Notes: generated by a model from the sequence alone, not told the origin. A stretch of DNA of 52,805 nucleotides from Caldisalinibacter kiritimatiensis (GCF_000387765.1 NZ_ARZA01000130.1:1-52805), one strand, 5' to 3'. Shown: positions 1-8,010, counted from the stretch's first letter. Numbers and translations are program-made.

Positions 1-2
1 CA

Positions 3-626
3 GAATCTTTCGTAACACCTACAGGCATATTTCTTTCAGTAGAATACCAAAATGAAGTTTTAACTTATATTAAAAGAATAAAAAGTATAAAAATAGACTT
101 AAATAAAATTGCTTTAGTCAATGACTTTTCTAGAAAATTTGTTGAAGGAAAAATTTCTATGAATGAAGCTTTAAATCTATTAGAAGAAATTGATAATGCA
201 GGAGATTATAAAAGCATTTTAAAATTATTTTTTGGAGGTATAGCGGGAGCTTTCTTTTGCTTAATGTTCGGTGGGTCTATGCTTGATTTTATAGCTACTT
301 TTTTCATTAGTTCTATAGTAGTTTTAATATCAGCGCATCTTGGAAAAAGAAATGTAACTTTCTTTTTAAGTAATGTTATTGGTTCTATAGCAGCAACCAT
401 TTTAGCTATAATTTTTTCTATGACTTCTTTAAGTTTTAGTATTGATAAGATAATTATAGGTTCAATTATGCCTTTAGTTCCAGGTGTAGCAATAACAAAC
501 GCAATTAGAGATTCAATTTCAGGTGACTTTCTATCAGGTCTATCTAGGTCTCTTGAAGCTATAATTATAGCTTTAGCAATAGCATTTGGAGTTGGAGTAA
601 CTTTAAAGTTTCAATTAATTTTTTAG
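3..626 (+). CDS. Threonine/serine exporter, N-terminal half (ThrE_1/DUF1212), 5' end outside window
   Basis: Membrane exporter subunit of the ThrE family, which moves threonine and serine out of the cell. The reading frame is open from base 3, so the gene starts before the window; 207 codons are visible. The first visible residues ESFVTPTGIFLSV are typical of the DUF1212 domain, whose soluble segment precedes the membrane part. From about base 215 on there are several hydrophobic helices, and the PLVPGVAITNAIRD segment is the family signature. The first in-frame ATG in the window (159) lies inside the domain and is not the start. It is followed after 12 bases by its partner half, with GGAGG between them. 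In some bacteria both halves are one protein; here they are two genes. Confidence 0.9.
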   Translation, partial: ESFVTPTGIFLSVEYQNEVLTYIKRIKSIKIDLNKIALVNDFSRKFVEGKISMNEALNLLEEIDNAGDYKSILKLFFGGIAGAFFCLMFGGSMLDFIATFFISSIVVLISAHLGKRNVTFFLSNVIGSIAATILAIIFSMTSLSFSIDKIIIGSIMPLVPGVAITNAIRDSISGDFLSGLSRSLEAIIIALAIAFGVGVTLKFQLIF

Positions 627-638
627 GAGGATGTAATA

Positions 639-1097
639 ATGTATATATTAAATCAGTTAATCTACGCATTCTTATCAGCAATAGGATTTTCTATAATTTT
701 TCATATACCAAAAGATTCAGTTATTAAATCTGGATTAGCTGGAGCTTTAGGTTGGGTTGTTTTTTTGATAACTAAAACTAATTTATCATCTCCTGTTGCA
801 GGAGCATTTTGGGGAGCTATAACTGTAGGAATTCTAGGTGAATTATTTGCACGATTTTTCAAAAAACCAGCAACAGTGTTTATAATTCCAGGCATTGTAC
901 CATTAGTCCCAGGTGCAGGAATGTACTACACAATGTCTGCAATTACAGAAAGTAGATTTATTGATGCTGCTAATATAGGTAGTGAAACTTTATTTGTAGC
1001 TGCATCAATTGCAAGTGGTATTTTAGTTTCTTCATCTATTAGTAGAATGATTAAAAGAAATTTTAAAATAAAAAAAAATATAGAAAAAACTGCTTAA
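639..1097 (+). CDS. Threonine/serine exporter, C-terminal half (ThrE_2/DUF3815)
   Basis: Second half of the two-gene ThrE-type exporter, 152 residues with about four or five hydrophobic helices. The segment around FIIPGIVPLVPGAGMYY repeats the PLVPG signature of the upstream half. The start ATG has AGGAGG 8 bases upstream, overlapping the end of the upstream stop codon, so the two halves are probably made together and assemble in the membrane. The last codons (KKNIEKTA) run into a stem-loop whose other strand serves the convergent thioredoxin-like gene, and the two coding regions overlap by four bases at their stops. Substrate is inferred from the family. Confidence 0.88.
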   Translation: MYILNQLIYAFLSAIGFSIIFHIPKDSVIKSGLAGALGWVVFLITKTNLSSPVAGAFWGAITVGILGELFARFFKKPATVFIIPGIVPLVPGAGMYYTMSAITESRFIDAANIGSETLFVAASIASGILVSSSISRMIKRNFKIKKNIEKTA

Positions 1098-1109
1098 CAG
1101 CAGTTTTTT
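1084..1109. terminator. Bidirectional terminator at overlapping convergent stops
   Basis: A perfect 10-bp stem (1084-1093 with 1100-1109) and a 6-base loop. The A-rich left arm becomes a U tract when read leftwards and the right arm ends in six T rightwards, so it can end transcription of both the exporter operon (+) and the thioredoxin-like gene (-). Both stop codons fall in its loop (TTAA). Confidence 0.85.
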
Positions 1110-1432
1110 ATTATTATCATAATATTTAGTTTAAGCAGTTCTTTATCCATAGAACCAGTAAATCTTTTTACTTCATTTCCCTTATAAAAAAACACCATAG
1201 TTGGTAAGCTAATTATTTCAAAATTCTTAGCTAATTTCTTATTTTTATTATAATCTACCTTATAAACATCTACATTTGCTTTATAAGTGTGCTTTATATT
1301 TATTAGCGTTTTCTCTAAATCAAAGCAAGGATTCCAATTTTCAGAACAAAATAGTAATATAACTATTTTGTCAGAATCGAAAACTTGTTTTTCTATTGAT
1401 TCAATTGAAATTTCAGATAACCTTTCACTCAT
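1094..1432 (-). CDS. Thioredoxin-like protein with one-cysteine active site (WNPC)
   Basis: 112-residue single-domain thioredoxin fold, probably cytoplasmic since no signal peptide is visible. The strand VILLF is followed by CSENWNPC, and the cis-proline loop is SLPTMVFF. Counted from the conserved Phe28, Trp33 sits where the first cysteine of CxxC belongs, and Cys36 is the second, so the classical dithiol is missing. Cys29 lies near the site and the protein ends in Cys-Cys (residues 111-112). It may act by a monothiol mechanism, use one of the other cysteines, or be a binding protein; this is inference. The start ATG has AAGGAGG upstream. It is last in a row with csoR, rseC and tcdA, so it may be controlled by the CsoR-type repressor. 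Confidence 0.82.
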   Translation of the reverse strand: MSERLSEISIESIEKQVFDSDKIVILLFCSENWNPCFDLEKTLINIKHTYKANVDVYKVDYNKNKKLAKNFEIISLPTMVFFYKGNEVKRFTGSMDKELLKLNIMIIIKNCC

Positions 1433-1510
1433 AAAGGTCCTCCTTACAAATTACTTTTATAATTTTATATCTTTAGTAATTTATATTAATAAAAATGGAC
1501 CTTTATTACT

Positions 1511-1780
1511 TTATTTTGTGTATTTTAACATTACATCTATTAATTCTTCAAGTACTTCGTCCTTTTCTTTATCCTCCATATAATCTTTTATGCAGTCTTT
1601 CATATGATATTCTAATATCAATCCACCTACTTTATTAAGTGCAGCCCTTGCTGCTGCTATTTGTATTAGTATATCTCCACAATATTTCTGTTCTTCTACC
1701 ATTCTCTGTATTCCTTTTACCTGCCCTTCAATTCTTCTCAATCTTTTTAATATCGAATCCGTATCTTTTATTGGTTCCAT
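1511..1780 (-). CDS. csoR: CsoR/FrmR-family metal-sensing repressor
   Basis: 89-residue all-helical repressor of the CsoR family (DUF156), which binds DNA without metal and releases it when Cu(I) or a related effector binds. The N terminus ILKRLRRIEGQVKGIQRM is the family signature. The copper-site triad Cys34, His59, Cys63 is complete (YCGD and YHMKDC). This favours a copper sensor over the persulfide sensor CstR, which lacks the histidine, or the FrmR and RcnR subgroups, though ligands alone do not prove the effector. GGAGG precedes the start. No copper ATPase or chaperone gene is adjacent; the neighbours are rseC, tcdA and a thioredoxin-like gene. A palindrome resembling a CsoR site lies at the head of this operon. 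Confidence 0.9.
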   Translation of the reverse strand: MEPIKDTDSILKRLRRIEGQVKGIQRMVEEQKYCGDILIQIAAARAALNKVGGLILEYHMKDCIKDYMEDKEKDEVLEELIDVMLKYTK

Positions 1781-1818
1781 AGTATGCCTCCTATCTAAAA
1801 TATACTAAATACAATACA

Positions 1819-2244
1819 TCAGTCTAAAATTCTTACCATTTCAAAGTCAATGCTATTATTTCTTTTTATTTTATTATCTACTATTCGTAAAATTACGTAT
1901 GATATCCCTAATGCTACTAGTCCTGTTAATAACCCTATAGATTCATAATTATCAAATCCCAATCCTTTAAATACATATATTCCTAATGCTATTCCAACTA
2001 CCATTAAAACTAAAGGTATAATATATACTAAAAAAGCTGATTTTAATATCGTCTTTGTTCTAGTTCTTACCTCTACATAATCTCCTTTTTTAGCTCCTAT
2101 TGTATTATCTATATCAACTGTTAATCCAGGTACGCTACAGCTTCCACTACATGTTGAGCAACTATCTCCACATGATGTTACTCTTCTAACAATTACCGTT
2201 GCCTTATTTCCTTCTACTTTACTTACAAAACCTACTTGTTCCAT
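1819..2244 (-). CDS. rseC: SoxR-reducing system / RseC-family membrane protein
   Basis: 141-residue protein of the RseC/MucC family. In proteobacteria, RseC acts on sigma-E signalling and with the Rnf/Rsx complex in reducing SoxR. Here the soluble N terminus carries a four-cysteine cluster at residues 25, 29, 32 and 36 (SCGDSCSTCSGSC), followed by two membrane helices at about residues 68-90 and 98-118. The cysteines suggest a metal or redox centre. In Clostridia such genes often accompany redox systems, but no rnf genes are in this window. GAGGAGG precedes the ATG. It sits between tcdA and csoR on one strand with short gaps, so it is probably part of the CsoR-controlled unit. Confidence 0.85.
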   Translation of the reverse strand: MEQVGFVSKVEGNKATVIVRRVTSCGDSCSTCSGSCSVPGLTVDIDNTIGAKKGDYVEVRTRTKTILKSAFLVYIIPLVLMVVGIALGIYVFKGLGFDNYESIGLLTGLVALGISYVILRIVDNKIKRNNSIDFEMVRILD

Positions 2245-2281
2245 TTTTATTCCTCCTCTCTTTTATAATGAACCTTATATC

Positions 2282-2998
2282 TTAATTTTTTTGCTTTATT
2301 AAATCCTTTATTACTTCAGACGCTATTATTAAACCCGCTACTGAAGGTACAAAAGAAATGCTACCTGGTGTCTGATTTCTTCTATCCTCTTGTTCGTCTT
2401 GTTTTTGGGGTTTGATTGGTTTTTCTTCTGAATATACAACCTTTAATTCTTTTATTCCTCTTCTTCGCAACTCTTTTCTCATAACCTTTGCTAAAGGACA
2501 TACTTTAGTTTCATATATATCTGCAACCTTAAACATGGTTGGATTAAGCTTATTTCCCGTTCCCATACTACTTATTATTGGTGTATCCATTTTCTTGCAT
2601 TTCTCAATTAAATCTAATTTAGACGAAACCATATCTATAGCATCTACTACATAATCATACTCACTCGAAAGTAAATCATTTGCCGTTTCGCTATTGTATA
2701 ATTTATTATATGCAATTACATTTGCTTCAGGATTAATATCTAGTATCCTTTTCTTCATTACTTCGACCTTTACTTTTCCAACTGTATTCATACTTGCATG
2801 TAATTGTCTGTTTATATTTGTAATATCTACTGTATCAAAATCTATTAATATCAAAGTACCTACACCACATCTTACAAGCCCTTCAACAACATATGAGCCT
2901 ACTCCACCTATACCAAAAACTGCTACTTTACTTTCTTTTAACTTTTTTAAATTATATTTTCCTATTATCATTTCTGTTCTATGGAATGGATTAAACAT
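2282..2998 (-). CDS. tcdA: tRNA threonylcarbamoyladenosine dehydratase (E1-like)
   Basis: ATP-dependent enzyme that cyclises t6A37 of tRNAs to ct6A; it belongs to the ThiF/MoeB/E1-like family. The nucleotide-binding loop FGIGGVGSYV is at the N terminus, DIDPEAN-like and DAIDMVSSK segments follow, and the C-terminal GSISFVPSVAGLIIASEV is typical of TcdA. I chose the ATG at 2998 (238 residues), because the upstream in-frame GTG at 3007 is part of the ribosome binding site AAGAGGTG. It is the first gene of the tcdA-rseC-csoR-thioredoxin row, with a good sigma-A promoter and a palindrome between promoter and gene. Confidence 0.88.
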   Translation of the reverse strand: MFNPFHRTEMIIGKYNLKKLKESKVAVFGIGGVGSYVVEGLVRCGVGTLILIDFDTVDITNINRQLHASMNTVGKVKVEVMKKRILDINPEANVIAYNKLYNSETANDLLSSEYDYVVDAIDMVSSKLDLIEKCKKMDTPIISSMGTGNKLNPTMFKVADIYETKVCPLAKVMRKELRRRGIKELKVVYSEEKPIKPQKQDEQEDRRNQTPGSISFVPSVAGLIIASEVIKDLIKQKN

Positions 2999-3030
2999 TA
3001 TCTGCACCTCTTGCTGAATTTTTATTATTA

Positions 3031-3053
3031 GTATTACCCCTAGGAGGTAATAC
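3031..3053. promoter_or_regulatory. Palindrome resembling a CsoR operator
   Basis: A 23-bp near-perfect inverted repeat: arms GTATTACC and GGTAATAC around CCTAGGA. The core TACCCCTAGGAGGTA resembles known CsoR boxes, in which a C tract and a G tract flank a short AT-containing centre within TA-rich ends. It begins about 14 bases downstream of the -10 box at 3067-3072 and 33 bases upstream of tcdA, a suitable place for repression. Since csoR is the third gene in this row, autoregulation is the likely reading. Assignment to CsoR is inference from pattern and context. Confidence 0.55.
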
Positions 3054-3066
3054 TACCCTATAGTAA

Positions 3067-3095
3067 ATGATAGCATATATTTAACACATAATCAA
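3067..3095 (-). promoter_or_regulatory. Sigma-A promoter for tcdA-rseC-csoR-trx
   Basis: On the minus strand, TTGATT (3095-3090) and TATCAT (3072-3067) are separated by exactly 17 bases. The predicted start of transcription falls just before the palindrome at 3031-3053. Confidence 0.65.
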
Positions 3096-3115
3096 TATAA
3101 GGTTTTGCTAAGTTT

Positions 3116-3149
3116 TGGAAAAAGCAAAGGCTAAGATTAAATCTTAGCC
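3116..3149 (-). terminator. Terminator after aspS
   Basis: Inverted repeat GGCTAAGAT / ATCTTAGCC with a 3-base loop directly after the aspS stop codon, followed on the minus strand by TTTGCTTTTT. Confidence 0.75.
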
Positions 3150-4937
3150 CTACTCTTTATCTTCACTTTCAAGTTGAATGTGTAGCTCTTCTAGTTGCTT
3201 TTCAAATACATTAGTTGGCGCATCAGTTAATAGACAAGTTGCACTTTGTGTTTTAGGGAACGCAATAACGTCTCTTATATTATCACTATCTGTTAGAAGC
3301 ATAATCAGTCTGTCAAAACCATAAGCTATACCACCATGTGGTGGAGTACCATATTTAAATGCTTCAAGTAAAAATCCAAATTTATCCCATGCTTCTTCCA
3401 TTGTAAAACCTAATGCTTTAAACATTTTTTCTTGTAATTCAGAGTTATTAATCCTTATACTTCCTCCGCCAATCTCATCACCGTTTATAACTATATCGTA
3501 AGCCTTGGCTCTTACCTTTTCTGGTTCAGTTTCCAATAAATCTATATCTTCATCCATTGGATGAGTGAACGGATGGTGCTTAGCAACATATCTACCTTCT
3601 TCTTCATCATATTCAAATAATGGGAACTCTGTTATCCAAACCAATTTAAACTCATCTTTATTTATTACATCTAAACGCTTAGCAACTTCAATTCTTAATG
3701 CTCCAAGAGAATCAAATACTACAGAAGGTTTGTCAGCAACAATTAATAATAAATCACCTGGTTTACCTTCCATTCTTTCAATAATAGCATCTAGTTCTTC
3801 TTCCTTTAAAAACTTCGCAATAGGTGATGTAATCCCTTCTTCTGTTACTTTAATCCAAGCTAAACCCTTAGCTCCATATGTCTTAACAAACTTTTCTAAT
3901 TTCTTAATATCCTTTTTAGAAATATCATCAGCATACCCATCTACATTAATTCCTCTAACTTCTCCTCCATTTTCGATAGTACCACTAAATACTTTAAACT
4001 CTGAATCTTTTACTATATCACTTATATTTCTAAGCTCAAATCCAAATCTTAAATCTGGTTTATCTGAACCGAATCTTTCCATTGCTTCTTTATATGTCAT
4101 TCTTTGAATAGGCAATTCTATCTCTATTCCTTTTACTTCTTTGAATATATTATATATAAGCTTTTCGTTAATGCTTATAACATCCTCAATATCAACAAAT
4201 GACATTTCTATATCTATTTGAGTAAATTCTGGCTGTCTATTAGCTCTTAAATCTTCATCTCTAAAACACTTAACTATTTGATAGTATCTATCCATTCCTG
4301 ATACCATTAATAATTGTTTCATTATCTGTGGTGACTGTGGTAATGCATAGAATTTTCCTGGATTAACTCTACTCGGTACTAAATAGTCCCTAGCTCCTTC
4401 TGGAGTTGGTTTTGACAGCATAGGTGTTTCTATCTCAACAAAATTATTACTATCTAAGAAATCTCTAACTACTTTTGCTGTTTTGTGTCTAATTTTTAAG
4501 TTTTCTTGCATTCTAGGTTTTCTTAAATCTAAGTATCTATATTTTAATCTCATTGCTTCTGATACGTCATCATCGTCTTTTATATAAATAGGAGGAGTTT
4601 CTGCTTCATCTAATATTTTTAGTTCTTCAGCAAATACTTCTATCTCACCTGTTGGAAGTTCTTCATTTACTGACTGTCTTTTTTGAACTTTTCCTCTTAC
4701 TGCTATTACATATTCACTTCTAATACTATCTGCTTTGTTAAATGCATCTTCAGAAACATCTTTATCAAATACAATTTGTACAATTCCTGAAGTATCTCTT
4801 AAATCGGTAAATATAAGACCACCTAAATTTCTTCTTTTTTGTACCCATCCCATAAGTATTACTTCTTCATTTTCATTTTCAATTCTAAGAGTTCCGCACA
4901 TATGAGTGCGTCTTAAATTTCCCATTGATTCTGCCAT
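3150..4937 (-). CDS. aspS: Aspartyl-tRNA synthetase
   Basis: Class II synthetase that charges tRNA-Asp, 595 residues, the usual bacterial length. The N-terminal OB-fold anticodon domain carries GWVQKRRNLGGLIF; class II motif 2 is FRDEDLRANRQPEFTQ; a GAD insertion occupies roughly residues 290-400; motif 3 is GIAYGFDRLIML. The leucine in RRNLGG is as in the discriminating E. coli enzyme, not the histidine seen in several non-discriminating ones, which hints at Asp-only charging (inference). The ATG has GGGGAGG upstream. It starts 5 bases after the hisS stop, so both are read from the T-box-controlled promoter. Confidence 0.97.
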   Translation of the reverse strand: MAESMGNLRRTHMCGTLRIENENEEVILMGWVQKRRNLGGLIFTDLRDTSGIVQIVFDKDVSEDAFNKADSIRSEYVIAVRGKVQKRQSVNEELPTGEIEVFAEELKILDEAETPPIYIKDDDDVSEAMRLKYRYLDLRKPRMQENLKIRHKTAKVVRDFLDSNNFVEIETPMLSKPTPEGARDYLVPSRVNPGKFYALPQSPQIMKQLLMVSGMDRYYQIVKCFRDEDLRANRQPEFTQIDIEMSFVDIEDVISINEKLIYNIFKEVKGIEIELPIQRMTYKEAMERFGSDKPDLRFGFELRNISDIVKDSEFKVFSGTIENGGEVRGINVDGYADDISKKDIKKLEKFVKTYGAKGLAWIKVTEEGITSPIAKFLKEEELDAIIERMEGKPGDLLLIVADKPSVVFDSLGALRIEVAKRLDVINKDEFKLVWITEFPLFEYDEEEGRYVAKHHPFTHPMDEDIDLLETEPEKVRAKAYDIVINGDEIGGGSIRINNSELQEKMFKALGFTMEEAWDKFGFLLEAFKYGTPPHGGIAYGFDRLIMLLTDSDNIRDVIAFPKTQSATCLLTDAPTNVFEKQLEELHIQLESEDKE

Positions 4938-4942
4938 TTTTA

Positions 4943-6208
4943 CTACCTCCCCAGTTTATTTTTCAATATTTCTACTATATTGCTTAATTTAATTTCCTCT
5001 TGTTCTCCCGTCTTCATATTTTTTAAAGTTACAACATCTTTTTCTATTTCATCGTCACCTATAACAATTGTATAAGTAGCATTTATTTTGTTAGAATACT
5101 TAAACTGAGCTTTAATACTTCTATCTAAATAATCCTTATCAGCTGAAATATTATTATTTCTTAGTTTATATAGTAGTTTAAACGCTTCTTTCTCTGCTCT
5201 TTCTCCTATTGTCACAACAAATACATCCGGACCTGTCGGTTCTTCTATTTCTATACCATTATTTTCTAGGGTTAACAATAATCTTTCTATTCCCATTCCA
5301 AATCCTACAGCTGGTGTTTTAGGTCCACCTATTTCTTCAATTAAACCGTCGTATCTTCCACCACCACAAACTGTTGACTTTGCTCCTATTTCTTTAGATA
5401 TAAACTCAAATGCTGTCTTAGTATAATAATCTAGTCCTCTAACAATTTTAGGGTCAACGACAAAGTCAATACCAAGTTCATTTAGATATTCTTTTACACT
5501 TTCAAAATGTACTTTACAATCATCACATAAATAATCAACCATTAATGGAGCATCTTCTAATTCTGCTTGGCAACTTTCATTTTTACAATCAAGAATTCTC
5601 ATTGGATTCTTTTCATATCTACTATTACATGTTTTACATAACTTATCTAATTTATCGCTTAAATATTCTTTTAATATTTTATTATACTCTTTTCTACATT
5701 GTGGACATCCAATACTGTTTATATGAAGTTCTATATCCTTAACACCTAATTTATTATAAATAGTAGAAACTATACTTATAACTTCTGCATCTATTGCTGG
5801 ACTTTCACTACCGTATACTTCTATACCAAATTGATGATGTTCTCTAAGTCTTCCTTTTTGAGGTCTTTCATATCTATACACTGGAGTTATATAAAAAATC
5901 TTTGTTGGTTGTGCTTCAGCATATAACTTATTTTCTATAAACAATCTAGCTGCAGGTGCAGTCCCTTCAGCCTTTAATGTAATGCTTCTTCCACCTCTGT
6001 CTTCAAATGTATACATTTCTTTTTGCACTACATCTGTAGTTTCTCCTACTCCTCTTTCAAATAATTCTGTGTGCTCAAATCCTGGAGTCCTTATTTCTTT
6101 ATATCCAAATTTTTCACAGACTTCTCTAAATAATTCTTCTACATGCTGCCATTTATACGAATCTGATGGTACTACGTCTTTAGTCCCTCTTGGTGCTTTT
6201 GTTAACAT
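4943..6208 (-). CDS. hisS: Histidyl-tRNA synthetase
   Basis: Class II synthetase that charges tRNA-His, 421 residues. Motif 2 is YRYERPQKGRLREHHQ, the histidine-specific loop contains RGLDYYT, motif 3 is VGFGMGIERL, and the C-terminal part from about residue 325 is the anticodon-binding domain. A middle segment with CPQC, CKTC, C and CDDC pairs (about residues 168-232) looks like a zinc-ribbon-type insertion. The start has AAAGGAG upstream. It is the first gene after a T-box leader and is followed closely by aspS. Confidence 0.97.
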   Translation of the reverse strand: MLTKAPRGTKDVVPSDSYKWQHVEELFREVCEKFGYKEIRTPGFEHTELFERGVGETTDVVQKEMYTFEDRGGRSITLKAEGTAPAARLFIENKLYAEAQPTKIFYITPVYRYERPQKGRLREHHQFGIEVYGSESPAIDAEVISIVSTIYNKLGVKDIELHINSIGCPQCRKEYNKILKEYLSDKLDKLCKTCNSRYEKNPMRILDCKNESCQAELEDAPLMVDYLCDDCKVHFESVKEYLNELGIDFVVDPKIVRGLDYYTKTAFEFISKEIGAKSTVCGGGRYDGLIEEIGGPKTPAVGFGMGIERLLLTLENNGIEIEEPTGPDVFVVTIGERAEKEAFKLLYKLRNNNISADKDYLDRSIKAQFKYSNKINATYTIVIGDDEIEKDVVTLKNMKTGEQEEIKLSNIVEILKNKLGR

Positions 6209-6231
6209 ATACTCACTCCTTTCTATAAATT

Positions 6232-6281
6232 AAAAACCTCTCATCTCTGTCAATATTTATACTATTGACAGGGACGAGAGG
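6232..6281 (-). terminator. T-box terminator/antiterminator switch for hisS-aspS
   Basis: On the minus strand a long stem pairs GCCTCTC...TGTCAATA with TATTGACA...GAGAGG, followed by five T. It lies just downstream of the conserved T-box sequence, and the alternative antiterminator would use that sequence. Its position 24 bases before the hisS start fits transcription attenuation. Confidence 0.85.
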
Positions 6282-6488
6282 CAATATTCCCGCGGTGCCA
6301 CCCTATTTGGATATAAAAATCCCACTTAGGTGTCATTAACGCTGACTAACGAGTAGACTTTCTAGTTCATCTACCTACTCCGAGGTGTCTTCGTTAAATG
6401 TTAGCACCGGATTTCCACCATCACCGGCTCTCTATAGCTAAGGGATTTAACTACTCTTCCTCATCATAGTATTAAATATTCGATTACT
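6282..6488 (-). promoter_or_regulatory. T-box riboswitch leader of hisS-aspS
   Basis: The T-box sequence AGGGTGGCACCGCGG lies at 6304-6290 on the minus strand. Upstream, Stem I features can be seen: a GAGGAAGAGTAG segment with the AGTA S-turn element, AGAGAGCCGGTGATGG, and the specifier-side segment ACGAAGACACCTCGGAG. Compared with the B. subtilis glyQS leader as I remember it, the 3' spacing and the purine after the codon put GAC (6389-6387, Asp) at the specifier position. CAC (6387-6385, His) overlaps it by one base. The leader senses uncharged tRNA and prevents termination at 6232-6281. The stretch from 6209 to 6510 holds only this leader and its promoter. Confidence 0.92.
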
Positions 6489-6495
6489 TTTTTAC

Positions 6496-6524
6496 ATTAT
6501 AATTTAACATCTATACCCTGTCAA
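6496..6524 (-). promoter_or_regulatory. Consensus sigma-A promoter for hisS-aspS
   Basis: Minus strand TTGACA (6524-6519), 17-base spacer, TATAAT (6501-6496): a full match to consensus. The -35 box lies inside the last codons of the upstream hemZ gene. Confidence 0.85.
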
Positions 6525-7998
6525 CAGGTTTTAGAAATTTTTTCTTCCTTTCTATCATTTCCTTTACTCTTTTATTGTACTCTACAACATTTTTAACATT
6601 TGGTACCCTCTCTAATCTGTTTTCACTAGGATAATATATTTTTGATATTCCTCCAGCACCAACTGCTATTATTGTTTGTCTTTCTTCCATTATAAGTATA
6701 TTATAAATACATTCTTTATTTTTTTTAGTATAACCTACATTCTCAAAGTTACCTAGTATTTGTTTTTGTCTGTAAAGATAATATGGATACATGTCCATTT
6801 TCTCAGCATATTTTTTTGTTAACTCTAACATTTCTTCAATCTTATTTTGAGCAGTTAAACTATATTTAACTAACTTACTCCTTAATTTAGAAGCCCTTTT
6901 AATTGCCATTGTATGAACAGTTAAGTTTTCAGGATTGAGTCTTAAAACTTCTTCCATTGTATGTTTAAAATTGTTTATATCTTCGTTAGGTAAACCCACT
7001 ATCAAGTCCATATTTATTGTATGAAAGCCTACTTCTTTAGCAAGTCTAAACGCCTCTATAATTTCTTGAGGGCTATGATGTCTACCTATCAGTGATAATG
7101 TATCAGTACACATGGTTTGAGGGTTTATACTAATCCTGTCTATTTCATTATTTTTCAGCATAACTAGCTTATCTTTGTCTATTGTGTCTGGACGTCCTGC
7201 TTCTACGGTAAATTCTTTTATATCAGTACCAAAGCAACTATATACTTCTTTAATTATCTTATCCAAGTTCTCTTTAGGAATAGATGTAGGTGTTCCTCCA
7301 CCTATATAAACAGTTTGAATCTTTTTATCTGCTAACAACTCTGCTGTTTGTTTTATTTCCATTAATAGATTCTCTGTGTATTCATCTACTAGATGTCCCC
7401 ATTTTTCAAGACTATGTGATGGAAATGAGCAATATAAACATCTTGTTGGGCAGAATGGTATACTTATATATAAACTAAATTTATCTTCATCTAAAGGATA
7501 TAAAAATTTTCTTTCATTTGATGCTATATCAATTATTAATTTAGACTTTTCTAAAGAAACTTTATATTGTTTAGTTAGTACATCTTTTATCTCCTCGATT
7601 TTGCAACTCTTATCTAAAAGGTCATGTACTATCTTGGTTGGTCTTATGCCTGTTAAAATACCCCATGGTGCATTTACGCTTGTTATCTGAGATAAAGCCT
7701 CATATAAACTTTGCTTAATTCCAAGCTTTATTTTTTTATTTAGATTATCTTCTTTTATATCTATATCAGATACTTTCTTGATTTCACTTTTACTAATACA
7801 CTCATTATTCTTATAAACTATAGTTTCAATAAAATAATCATCGTTCTCTTGATAAAGTATATTCTCTATAAGAAGGCTTTGGTCATTTACCAAAGCCTCT
7901 TTTTTAATGAATTCAATTTTCTCATTAAAGTAAAATACTTTTATAATATTTTGTACCTCATATTTATAATCATGCCCTTTTAAGTAAACATTTATCAT
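6511..7998 (-). CDS. hemZ: Radical SAM coproporphyrinogen dehydrogenase-like protein HemZ
   Basis: 495-residue radical SAM protein of the HemN/HemZ group, linked to oxygen-independent oxidation of coproporphyrinogen III. The 4Fe-4S cluster motif is Cys183-xxx-Cys187-xx-Cys190 (PFCPTRCLYC), the glycine-rich SAM loop is VYIGGGTPT, and an N-terminal part of about 160 residues is characteristic of HemZ. HemW-type proteins in this superfamily are haem chaperones, so the exact role is uncertain; no other haem genes are nearby. It follows the small HTH gene by 12 bases, and its end overlaps the hisS promoter. Confidence 0.85.
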   Translation of the reverse strand: MINVYLKGHDYKYEVQNIIKVFYFNEKIEFIKKEALVNDQSLLIENILYQENDDYFIETIVYKNNECISKSEIKKVSDIDIKEDNLNKKIKLGIKQSLYEALSQITSVNAPWGILTGIRPTKIVHDLLDKSCKIEEIKDVLTKQYKVSLEKSKLIIDIASNERKFLYPLDEDKFSLYISIPFCPTRCLYCSFPSHSLEKWGHLVDEYTENLLMEIKQTAELLADKKIQTVYIGGGTPTSIPKENLDKIIKEVYSCFGTDIKEFTVEAGRPDTIDKDKLVMLKNNEIDRISINPQTMCTDTLSLIGRHHSPQEIIEAFRLAKEVGFHTINMDLIVGLPNEDINNFKHTMEEVLRLNPENLTVHTMAIKRASKLRSKLVKYSLTAQNKIEEMLELTKKYAEKMDMYPYYLYRQKQILGNFENVGYTKKNKECIYNILIMEERQTIIAVGAGGISKIYYPSENRLERVPNVKNVVEYNKRVKEMIERKKKFLKPVDRV

Positions 7999-8010
7999 AT
8001 CTATTTCTCC

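Noticed and set aside
3565-4107. 180-codon open frame on the plus strand opposite aspS
   Set aside because: It lies wholly within the conserved aspS gene, has low-complexity Ser/Leu-rich content typical of antisense frames, and no ribosome binding site.
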